Below are positions 28,577 through 36,054 of a DNA stretch of 36,064 nucleotides, in pieces. Source of the DNA: Candidatus Spechtbacteria bacterium SB0662_bin_43 (GTDB lineage: Bacteria; Patescibacteriota; Minisyncoccia; Spechtbacterales; 2-12-FULL-38-22). The notes beneath the pieces are model-generated. The model worked only from the letters and a program-made list of their open reading frames with translations. It did not search any database and was not told where the DNA came from. The position numbers and the translations under genes are program-made. Location: NCBI GenBank assembly GCA_009839835.1, contig VXOY01000014.1, positions 1-36,064 of the forward strand. Direction: 5' to 3'. Numbering within the stretch: position 1 is the stretch's first letter; the number at the start of each line of letters is the position of its first letter.

Positions 28577-28585
28577 ATTATAACA
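28577..28585 (-). promoter_or_regulatory. Extended -10 promoter TGTTATAAT
   Basis: Lies in one arm of the 28578-28609 palindrome. Confidence 0.5.
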
Positions 28586-28609
28586 CGGGGAGTTATCCCC
28601 GTGTTATAA
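28578..28609. terminator. Perfect 14-bp palindrome downstream of the capsid gene (terminator or operator)
   Basis: TTATAACACGGGGA-GTTA-TCCCCGTGTTATAA. Confidence 0.75.
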
Positions 28610-28618
28610 ACACTGCTG

Positions 28619-29767
28619 CTACGTTGTTGCGTAGAAGATTGCACCACCGTAAGACGGATTTAGAAGAGTGAACGCAGATGTGTATTTATAACCAATGTTC
28701 GCTACTTGCCCCAAGACGTCATTAGAGTCAGACTCACCAATGCCCTTTGCATATAGCCTGAACATTTCAGCCATCGCTTCACTTACACCAAAGTAGTTCT
28801 CACCGAAGATTGATACTCTTCGTGCCTTTCCTTTCGTTATACCGCTTCCTTCCCAAGCAGCCTTCGTGCTGTAGAACCATCGCACTGGTCCGGTTCTACC
28901 AAACTCGTTTGGCATAATAGAACCTGGTTGTGCATAATTCTTTACTGGCTCAAACGCATACTCTGAATCAGCACCTGTTCCTGTAGTAAGCTGCGCAATT
29001 CGCCTCTTACCAACAAGGTCAGTTGTACCAATGTATGCTGGGTCGCCCGGGTGGGTATCAACATTAGGAGTTGCTGTTACTCGTGGCAGCAACGTAGGTG
29101 TATGGTTATCCTCAAGTGCCTCAACAATAGTTCTAATATCTACGAGTGCAAGGTTATCTGTGTCGCTGTTAAGGTCGGTGTATTTGTCCTCACCTCCACC
29201 ATATCTCACATTAGAAAGAGTGTTTCCAATATCAGAAGTTGCAGCTACCGAACCACCCTGTGCTGCTGTAGGAAAGTTTCCTGCTGCAGGAGCCGTAGTT
29301 AGATAGATAGCATTCTGTGCTTGAGTATTTCTCGTATTAACGTAACTTCGTCCTATTCGCTGGAACATTATATCAGGAATGTTGTGAATAGAACGTGCAA
29401 TGAGACGGTCAGTAGATTGCATCCACGTACCTCTTTGCTCTAATTGCTTCTGGACACGCTGTCTTCCCATCTTTTGAGGGTCTCCTGGATTTCCTTCTGA
29501 AAGAACAGGTGCTTCCCCGATTTCTGGATACCTCCACCACGTAACAGTGTCAGTACCAGAATTTCCAGGAAGGTCTTGTCCGATAGAAGGAGTCGCAAAC
29601 ATCTCATAGATGTTTTGACCCTGAAAGATTTCCAAGATGCTGTCCCCATAAGCTGCAAGCTCGTTACCGAGCGTAGGTCCGGCATTAGTTGCTCCTTGAA
29701 GTGCAACACCGAGCCCTCGCTGCATACTGAGCGTAGAACTTGCAAGCGGGTCTGGTAATCTTGCCAA
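28619..29767 (-). CDS. Major capsid protein, TTG start
   Basis: 382 aa, directly downstream of the scaffold; IGQDLPGNSGTDTVTWWRYPEIGEAPVLSEG...MFQRIGRSYVNTRNTQAQNAIY, capsid-like. Confidence 0.75.
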   Translation of the reverse strand: MARLPDPLASSTLSMQRGLGVALQGATNAGPTLGNELAAYGDSILEIFQGQNIYEMFATPSIGQDLPGNSGTDTVTWWRYPEIGEAPVLSEGNPGDPQKMGRQRVQKQLEQRGTWMQSTDRLIARSIHNIPDIMFQRIGRSYVNTRNTQAQNAIYLTTAPAAGNFPTAAQGGSVAATSDIGNTLSNVRYGGGEDKYTDLNSDTDNLALVDIRTIVEALEDNHTPTLLPRVTATPNVDTHPGDPAYIGTTDLVGKRRIAQLTTGTGADSEYAFEPVKNYAQPGSIMPNEFGRTGPVRWFYSTKAAWEGSGITKGKARRVSIFGENYFGVSEAMAEMFRLYAKGIGESDSNDVLGQVANIGYKYTSAFTLLNPSYGGAIFYATT

Positions 29768-29791
29768 TTAAGTTCTCGTTTTTATCCAATA

Positions 29792-30484
29792 CTACCCATT
29801 AGGATTATTCTTGCGATATTCTGCTCGCATTTGTGCAACACGTTCTGTCGCAGTCATATTCTGGGTATTATCGGCACCAGCGACTGAATTATTAGGAACA
29901 GCGCTGGCTACAGGCTGTTCCTGTGGCTGGTTGTTTGCTTGTAATGAGAAGTTTTGCTGTTTCTCAACGATGTGGAATAAGTCCTGTGTTGGCAAATTCT
30001 TATACGCAGTTTGTCTTGAGAGTGCAGTAACGTGTGCCTTCAAAGGCTCAAGCTGTGGATTAGAAGCAAGGTGCTCCTGAATCTTCACATCACGTTGGTT
30101 GGCGTATTGCATATCTGCCACAGTACCTGCAAGAGCATTTACATCAACTCCCGAAGGTTGATATGTATCATTAACCTGTGTTCGCTGCTGTACTTGCTGT
30201 GGCTGTTGTTGGGCAACCTGCGCTTCCAGTTCCTGTATCCTTGCCTGCGCATCCCGTGCTCCAATTCTCTTGCCTGCCTCAAAATCATTCGTTTGTTGAG
30301 GCGTATATTCTCGTGGCTGACCTTGCTGCTTTTGTTGGGTTTCTTGCCCACCCACCTCGTCTGCAAAACTTGTTGGCTGTTGCTCTGGAACTTCCGGAGT
30401 TTGAGCCTGTTGCCCTTCAGGAGCCTGTCCTTCTTGAGCTGGTTGCGTATTATCTTCCACGCCTGGAGTATTTGTGTCTTCCAT
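29792..30484 (-). CDS. Scaffolding protein
   Basis: Q/E-rich coiled protein immediately upstream of the capsid gene (MEDTNTPGVEDNTQPAQEG...). Confidence 0.75.
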   Translation of the reverse strand: MEDTNTPGVEDNTQPAQEGQAPEGQQAQTPEVPEQQPTSFADEVGGQETQQKQQGQPREYTPQQTNDFEAGKRIGARDAQARIQELEAQVAQQQPQQVQQRTQVNDTYQPSGVDVNALAGTVADMQYANQRDVKIQEHLASNPQLEPLKAHVTALSRQTAYKNLPTQDLFHIVEKQQNFSLQANNQPQEQPVASAVPNNSVAGADNTQNMTATERVAQMRAEYRKNNPNG

Positions 30485-30530
30485 TTTTATGGAGATTAGT
30501 TGTAAATATCGCCTGAGCGATTTCACTAAC

Positions 30531-30561
30531 ATAATAACACACCGCAAATACAGTATGTCAA
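30531..30561 (-). promoter_or_regulatory. Promoter TTGACA-N19-TATTAT upstream of the scaffold (late head genes)
   Basis: Minus-strand TTGACATACTGTATTTGCGGTGTGTTATTAT. Confidence 0.55.
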
Positions 30562-30579
30562 ACTTTACTTGTGGAAAAC

Positions 30580-30621
30580 GAAAGACCGTAGGAAAAAATA
30601 TGTAAAAACCTACGGTCTTTC
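30580..30621. terminator. 13-bp stem-loop between methyltransferase and scaffold, 16-nt A/T loop
   Basis: gaaagaccgtagg (30580-30592) pairs with cctacggtctttc (30609-30621). Confidence 0.7.
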
Positions 30622-30687
30622 AGAGTTACAAGGCATTGGGGGCAAAGATAAAGAAAACCCACAACACCTACACTATTATACCATATA

Positions 30688-31407
30688 TCAAAACAAATAC
30701 ATACTTAATCTCTCGCGAGATTTCGCAGCATATTCTTTATCCAATTCAATACCAATGTACTTCATTCCAAGCTTCTTCGCGACCATAGCTGTCGTCCCTC
30801 CACCAGAGTACGGGTCTAACACAATAGTCTGCGAATTCGTATTAGGAACAGCCCTTAATAACATAGAAACTAATCCTTCAGGAAACGAACGAGGGTGAAA
30901 ATGACTCTCGTACTTATCCTTTCTCTTTGGTTTCAAAACATCAGTCCTCTTCTCAACATTATTCAAAACAGTCTTCCTATTTTTAGCAAGAACATATATT
31001 CTCTCTGTTGTTGGGTAAAAACGTATAGGGTCAGTCAATGCAGTCCCACAAACATATATCAATTCTTGTTTCACAAAGAAATACGAATGCCTCAACCACT
31101 CATAAGGCGTAATACTAACACCATCCTTTATCTTATTCTTATGATTGTAAAACATCACCCCGTCTTCCTTCAAAACACGATAACACTCTCTCAAGACATC
31201 TCGTTGATTCATTTGATATTCCTTCTCTGGATAATCATCCTTATACGGGTCATAATGCTCTATCTTGCCAGTCTTTTTATTAAGCTTCTTGTGGGAAATC
31301 CCGCCGTACGGCGGAGACGTACAAATAATATCTACAAAGCAATCGGGAACATCCCTCAATACTTCCAAGCAATCACCCTCAGTAATTTCATTTATCTTTA
31401 TTCCCAT
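30688..31407 (-). CDS. DNA methyltransferase (N6-adenine or N4-cytosine class)
   Basis: Motif IV TSPPY and motif I DPYSGGGTTAMVA. Confidence 0.9.
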   Translation of the reverse strand: MGIKINEITEGDCLEVLRDVPDCFVDIICTSPPYGGISHKKLNKKTGKIEHYDPYKDDYPEKEYQMNQRDVLRECYRVLKEDGVMFYNHKNKIKDGVSITPYEWLRHSYFFVKQELIYVCGTALTDPIRFYPTTERIYVLAKNRKTVLNNVEKRTDVLKPKRKDKYESHFHPRSFPEGLVSMLLRAVPNTNSQTIVLDPYSGGGTTAMVAKKLGMKYIGIELDKEYAAKSRERLSMYLF

Positions 31408-31718
31408 AAAACAAACTCTTCTTTATCTTCGTCCCACAAATATCTCGTGTAACCTACTTGTTTAACCTCTTCTTTTCTCGTCATTTTACGTATCATTACA
31501 TTAAGATTGTGGTTTTTGCGAAAACCTCCTGCATACCATTCTGCTGACTCTAAATCCTTATATCTCGTAGCATCTTGACAATACGTAGTTGGAACTGGAA
31601 ATATCTTGCCATCAGCATCATCAAGGTGTTCCAAAATATAAACACCAGAAGTTCCAATATCGTGTCCATGCCATATCTCAAGTATGTAGAACTCTTCTTC
31701 TTTCTTAAAGAATGCCAT
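31398..31718 (-). CDS. Hypothetical protein (MAFFKKEEEFYILEIW...)
   Basis: ORF; TAATATG junction; overlaps the methyltransferase start. Confidence 0.65.
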   Translation of the reverse strand: MAFFKKEEEFYILEIWHGHDIGTSGVYILEHLDDADGKIFPVPTTYCQDATRYKDLESAEWYAGGFRKNHNLNVMIRKMTRKEEVKQVGYTRYLWDEDKEEFVLWE

Positions 31719-31719
31719 A

Positions 31720-31899
31720 TTAACAATTATTATTACTATCTTTTGCACAAACTGAAAACAATACAATAGTACCAGACATAAGCAACATAAAAAGAAATCC
31801 ATCTTCTAAATCTTGCGCAAGAAGCACCACAAACAAACCAATAATAGAACCAATAAATGCTCCGAATGAAAACTGAATGATTGTATCTAATGAAGGCAT
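31720..31899 (-). CDS. 59-aa small membrane protein, two predicted TM segments
   Basis: Manual translation MPSLDTIIQFSFGAFIGSIIGLFVVLLAQDLEDGFLFMLLMSGTIVLFSVCAKDSNNNC; TAATATG junctions on both sides. Confidence 0.65.
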   Translation of the reverse strand: MPSLDTIIQFSFGAFIGSIIGLFVVLLAQDLEDGFLFMLLMSGTIVLFSVCAKDSNNNC

Positions 31900-31900
31900 A

Positions 31901-32212
31901 TTACTTTAAAAACCAATCCTGCCACAATGAAGCAGGTCTTACTTTAATACTTACAATGTGTTCCTTATGTAATTTCAATCCACTATAAAACTCAATATAT
32001 CCTGTTTCTTCCAATTCTTTTTTTATTGCATTACAAGCATCAAAGGCAGCTTCTCTACAATTTATCCCCTCTTGGTCTCTATAAAGAGGTCTGTCTTTAC
32101 CCCATACCTTTCCACTCATCGTCTCAAAGAATAAACGAACCCTATACTTGCGAACTTCTTGTTTTCTCTTATTTATCTCTTTAATGAAATTTGTTCTATT
32201 TAGAAAATTCAT
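31901..32212 (-). CDS. Hypothetical protein (MNFLNRTNFIKEINKRKQEVRKYRVRLFFE...)
   Basis: ORF track with an adjusted start. Confidence 0.6.
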   Translation of the reverse strand: MNFLNRTNFIKEINKRKQEVRKYRVRLFFETMSGKVWGKDRPLYRDQEGINCREAAFDACNAIKKELEETGYIEFYSGLKLHKEHIVSIKVRPASLWQDWFLK

Positions 32213-32222
32213 AGTGAATACT

Positions 32223-32300
32223 TTAAACAAATAATAACTGGAACAACCAAAACAAAGAAAAAAGAAAGATATAAATCAATATTCCAGTATATGCGTACAT
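32223..32300 (-). CDS. 25-aa single-TM micro-ORF (MYAYTGILIYIFLFSLFWLFQLLFV)
   Basis: Manual translation; TAGTATG junction; fills the only gap between neighbours. Confidence 0.4.
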   Translation of the reverse strand: MYAYTGILIYIFLFSLFWLFQLLFV

Positions 32301-32301
32301 A

Positions 32302-32520
32302 CTAAATCTTTAATGCTGACTCAAGCTTTTCTAACTCCTCCTTAACCTTCTTCTCCTCATACTCAGTAAATTTATCACTTGTTGCAAGCCATTGAAGCTT
32401 TGCAACAAGAGTTGCAACAAGTGAAACCTTGTATCTCAAATTAGCATCTATAACCTGACATCTCTGCGCTGACTTCTGCAAAAACTCTTCTTTTTGTTGT
32501 TTCTCATTTTTGACCTCCAT
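32302..32520 (-). CDS. Hypothetical helical protein (MEVKNEKQQKEEFLQ...)
   Basis: ORF; start overlaps the upstream stop. Confidence 0.6.
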   Translation of the reverse strand: MEVKNEKQQKEEFLQKSAQRCQVIDANLRYKVSLVATLVAKLQWLATSDKFTEYEEKKVKEELEKLESALKI

Positions 32521-32695
32521 GTTTAAAAAAATTACCTTTAAGAAACGCCTGCAGCGACCCAAACATTATCACTGTACCCAGTAAATAACCAATAACGAAA
32601 TCAAACCCAAACAATATCCATCCAAGAATCAATACTCCAAAAAATAGTGCTGATATTGCCATTTCTTCTTTTGTTGGTTCTTCGTATCTTTCCAT
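32504..32695 (-). CDS. 63-aa membrane protein, two TM segments
   Basis: MAISALFFGVLILGWILFGFDFVIGYLLGTVIMFGSLQAFL. Confidence 0.65.
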   Translation of the reverse strand: MERYEEPTKEEMAISALFFGVLILGWILFGFDFVIGYLLGTVIMFGSLQAFLKGNFFKHGGQK

Positions 32696-32697
32696 AA

Positions 32698-32946
32698 TTA
32701 CTCTTCTTTAGCATACATACCTACTCTTTTCATTGTCTCCTCCCTTCCTTTCGCAATCTCCTCATCCGTAAAACCTTCAGCAAGAGTCTTTCCCAAAATA
32801 CGCATACTTTGTTCCATTGCCTCAAGACCTTGACGAACATTATTCTCATCACCATCAATATGTGCTTGTATCGTCTGCTGAACAGTATGAATATTTCCTC
32901 CCAAAACACCAATCATAATCATTAGCTTTTCTTGTTCTTTTGTCAT
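32698..32946 (-). CDS. Hypothetical 82-aa protein
   Basis: ORF; TAATTATG junctions. Confidence 0.6.
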   Translation of the reverse strand: MTKEQEKLMIMIGVLGGNIHTVQQTIQAHIDGDENNVRQGLEAMEQSMRILGKTLAEGFTDEEIAKGREETMKRVGMYAKEE

Positions 32947-32948
32947 AA

Positions 32949-33422
32949 TTATTCCTGACCTTTATCGTATAAAATACCAGCAATTTTGAGAAGTTGATTC
33001 TTTGCAAGAACACCTTGATTAGAAAGAAAATACGAAGACGTTCCCAAATCAATTAAAGAATTATATGAAGCTTTATTGGACGGTTTCTTTATACCCATAT
33101 CCAACAATACTTCTCCCAAAATATTACCAGCCTCCATAACTTTACCTCTATCCAATTCCTTTTCTGGTACAGCACCCTCATACTTTATGACATCATTACT
33201 ATCAGCACCAACAAAGATTCCTTGAGTCTTTATATTACTACCCTGAAGTTCCATAGCAATCTCTTTCCACTTCAATAAAACTTCTACTTTATCAATACTA
33301 ATACCTTGCTCAATCATTTGCCTTGATGCCTGCTCAATAGCACCCGCAACAAAACCTTTATCTGCTTGAATAATAGAGTTCATTATTGAGCCAACAATTT
33401 GTTCTTCTGTTACTTTTGTCAT
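32949..33422 (-). CDS. Hypothetical 157-aa protein
   Basis: ORF; TAGTATG junction. Confidence 0.65.
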   Translation of the reverse strand: MTKVTEEQIVGSIMNSIIQADKGFVAGAIEQASRQMIEQGISIDKVEVLLKWKEIAMELQGSNIKTQGIFVGADSNDVIKYEGAVPEKELDRGKVMEAGNILGEVLLDMGIKKPSNKASYNSLIDLGTSSYFLSNQGVLAKNQLLKIAGILYDKGQE

Positions 33423-33423
33423 A

Positions 33424-33843
33424 CTAAAAAGGAATATCTTTTATATCTATATCATCGTCTTTTTCCATTTCTAACCTCTTCTGCTTCGCCATCTCTGCCT
33501 CATTCTCAGCTTGCGTTTTTCCCTCTTTATCAGAAGCTTTCAATGAACGAATCTTACCAGTACCACTCTTAACCTCCTTCTTTTCAACCTTCGTAAAATG
33601 AGGCGAGAAAACAATATGGTGAGTAAAACCCTCCTTATCCATCTCTTTCTTTTGAAGAAAAACGATATTATACGCACAATCAGAAGCCAACTCATGCTCG
33701 TCAGCAAATCCACCACCCTCATCAATAGTAATCATTGCATTTGCAATAGAATCAACATTCATTTCATACTCCCACATCAAAAGAATCCCATCATTATCAA
33801 GCACTTTTTTCGCACTACCTACATAAAATCTTTCGTTCTTCAT
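33424..33843 (-). CDS. Candidate single-stranded DNA-binding protein
   Basis: 139 aa with acidic C-terminal tip EKDDDIDIKDIPF, resembling the SSB tail DDDIPF; in the replication module next to the helicase. Confidence 0.45.
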   Translation of the reverse strand: MKNERFYVGSAKKVLDNDGILLMWEYEMNVDSIANAMITIDEGGGFADEHELASDCAYNIVFLQKKEMDKEGFTHHIVFSPHFTKVEKKEVKSGTGKIRSLKASDKEGKTQAENEAEMAKQKRLEMEKDDDIDIKDIPF

Positions 33844-33844
33844 A

Positions 33845-34105
33845 TTACAATTTATTCAAAATATCCTCTGCACTATACTTCTCATCACCTTGCGGCATAC
33901 CACCAAGAAGTATGTTCCAATCTTCACCATTATAATCAGACTGCAAAATAGTACCCTTAACCCTCTTCTTCATATTACTATCTAATACAAACTCCTTATT
34001 CTCCAAAATATCTTTTACAACATCAATCGTCCTTTGTCGCCAGCCCCAGCCAGCGAAAAACTCACCGTACTCACCTTCTTTTCTTCTTATTGTTCCAATC
34101 TTCAT
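33845..34105 (-). CDS. Hypothetical 86-aa protein
   Basis: ORF; TAATATG junction. Confidence 0.6.
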   Translation of the reverse strand: MKIGTIRRKEGEYGEFFAGWGWRQRTIDVVKDILENKEFVLDSNMKKRVKGTILQSDYNGEDWNILLGGMPQGDEKYSAEDILNKL

Positions 34106-34155
34106 ACAAATTATCTTTATTCAATAAACTAATACTATCAAATAACAAAACAAAG

Positions 34156-35619
34156 TCAAGGCATAGGAATATCGTCTGTCTTAATAGCAGCAGAAAGGGA
34201 AATAAACGAATCCTTCATCCAATCTTCCAAGTGAAACGATTCACCATTCGCCAAACGAACCAAATCAGCAACGTGATTAAAATACTCATAGTACGCAGCA
34301 CTATTTTGAGTAGAAACAGGCGAAGCATACGCACTCTTAATCATCTCACTCATAAAATACGCAAAGTACGATAACGACTCAGGTCTCATCATATCACCCT
34401 TCTTTTCCTCCCATTCAACTTCAGAAATCTCACCAAACGGCTTCTTATACCACGCATTAACATTAGCAATACGAGCGGTCTCTACATCCAATAACATCTT
34501 AAACTTATCCGTTGGCAAATCAGATTGCTTAATCCCCCTCTTCTTCCTATCAAACCTTTTAACAAGAAACTCTACATCTGGCACAGCAACAATATAAACA
34601 TAACCTTCCGTTATACGATTACGCACCTCTGATTGTTCCAAGTCCAACCCTTCAATCGGACGATTCGCCATAAAGACAGTATTTCCAATACGAGTTTGAT
34701 TACGGGCATTCTCACCCTTCAACTCCGTTGATAAAATCTCACGTCCCAAGAACTTAAAGACATTATTCCATCCAGTTTTTCCAGACCCACGTTGTGCTTC
34801 ATCTATCACGACAGCAAAATTAGTCGTCAAAGCATTAGAAACAGGATTAAAGCGTGTTTGCATAAAGTCATCAAAATCACAGAACCAAACCCCATTATTC
34901 TTAAATATCCCAGCAATCATTTCAAAAACAGTCGTCTTACCAGTATTTGAAGCACCGATAATAACAGTCGCCTTTTTATGAGGAGCAAAGAATACACGAC
35001 CCACCAACTTCCAAAACGCAGCGTCAAATGAACCAATAAAGGTATCTATCACTGACATTTTTTTAGAGGAAAACTCAATCAATACAGGAGCAGTTGGGTG
35101 CAACATCATATCTTTTACAGAAACAGACCTTTTCATTTTAGAGAAATCAAACAACTCAATCCCATCACCTTTCTTTTGGGGAAGGGCTGTAGAAAAATCA
35201 CCGTACCTCTTATTGAAATTCTTATATGATATAACCCTTTTTTGTTCGTATAAGAGTGTCTGAGCAGAAGCACTTAAGTCTTCTATCAACTGTCTTGATA
35301 ATTCAATTTCTCCTATATGTTTCTTTAATGATATTTTTCCTAAATCACTCTTTATTGAATACCATTTACCGTTATTGTAGATAAAGACATCAAATGAACT
35401 ATCATTTTCAACACCTACCAATAAATCGCTTTGTATTAAAACAGATACATTTCTCTTCTCTATTGTTATTTTTGGGTGTAATTGACACCTTCCGTCTGCA
35501 TCAAAAACAACACGCTTTCCGTCTTGCATAGCATCACCCACAGTATAACGACAAAATCCTCTTTTAGACACGCCACCACTATCTCCACACGTTATTGGTT
35601 TTAGTTCATTTATTGGCAT
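34156..35619 (-). CDS. SF3/D5-like replicative helicase (possible primase-helicase)
   Basis: Walker A GASNTGKTTVFEMI, Walker B FAVVIDEAQRG, motif C-like NTVFMANRP. Confidence 0.75.
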   Translation of the reverse strand: MPINELKPITCGDSGGVSKRGFCRYTVGDAMQDGKRVVFDADGRCQLHPKITIEKRNVSVLIQSDLLVGVENDSSFDVFIYNNGKWYSIKSDLGKISLKKHIGEIELSRQLIEDLSASAQTLLYEQKRVISYKNFNKRYGDFSTALPQKKGDGIELFDFSKMKRSVSVKDMMLHPTAPVLIEFSSKKMSVIDTFIGSFDAAFWKLVGRVFFAPHKKATVIIGASNTGKTTVFEMIAGIFKNNGVWFCDFDDFMQTRFNPVSNALTTNFAVVIDEAQRGSGKTGWNNVFKFLGREILSTELKGENARNQTRIGNTVFMANRPIEGLDLEQSEVRNRITEGYVYIVAVPDVEFLVKRFDRKKRGIKQSDLPTDKFKMLLDVETARIANVNAWYKKPFGEISEVEWEEKKGDMMRPESLSYFAYFMSEMIKSAYASPVSTQNSAAYYEYFNHVADLVRLANGESFHLEDWMKDSFISLSAAIKTDDIPMP

Positions 35620-36019
35620 ATTTTTCTTTTAAGCTTTCTTTACAAACATCAAGCATAAGAAGTAATTCCTCTTTTGTTGGGTTCAGTATAGAATACTTTC
35701 CCTCATATACCCTTATTGCTCTTATATGCTCTACTATTTCAAGATTCCAATCTTCTGGGACTATATCAAACTGTTTAAGAAAGAACTCTTTTACGATACC
35801 GTTATAACATTTTTTTCTCTGCGAAGCACAACCTATCATTATTTCAGCTGTTTTTAGTATTGTGTCTTGGTTGTAGATACATATAAGGAATGAATGTTTC
35901 TTCTCCATACAACCTTCAATACGGAAATAATTATAACTTCCTCGTTGCTTATATTCAAATTTTCGCCCCTCTTTTTTTAGTTTTTTCTTTATTTGGGAAA
36001 CAAGTAGAGATTTGGACAT
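35606..36019 (-). CDS. Hypothetical 137-aa protein, first gene of the early module
   Basis: ORF; stop overlaps the helicase start. Confidence 0.6.
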   Translation of the reverse strand: MSKSLLVSQIKKKLKKEGRKFEYKQRGSYNYFRIEGCMEKKHSFLICIYNQDTILKTAEIMIGCASQRKKCYNGIVKEFFLKQFDIVPEDWNLEIVEHIRAIRVYEGKYSILNPTKEELLLMLDVCKESLKEKYANK

Positions 36020-36025
36020 ATAAAA

Positions 36026-36054
36026 AGTGTAATTTATGGAGGTCTATTTGTCAA
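36026..36054 (-). promoter_or_regulatory. Early promoter TTGACA-N17-TACACT
   Basis: Minus-strand TTGACAAATAGACCTCCATAAATTACACT immediately upstream of the first early gene. Confidence 0.6.

Noticed and set aside
30713-30722. TCTCGCGAGA palindrome
   Set aside because: A short palindrome inside the methyltransferase coding sequence; could be chance.
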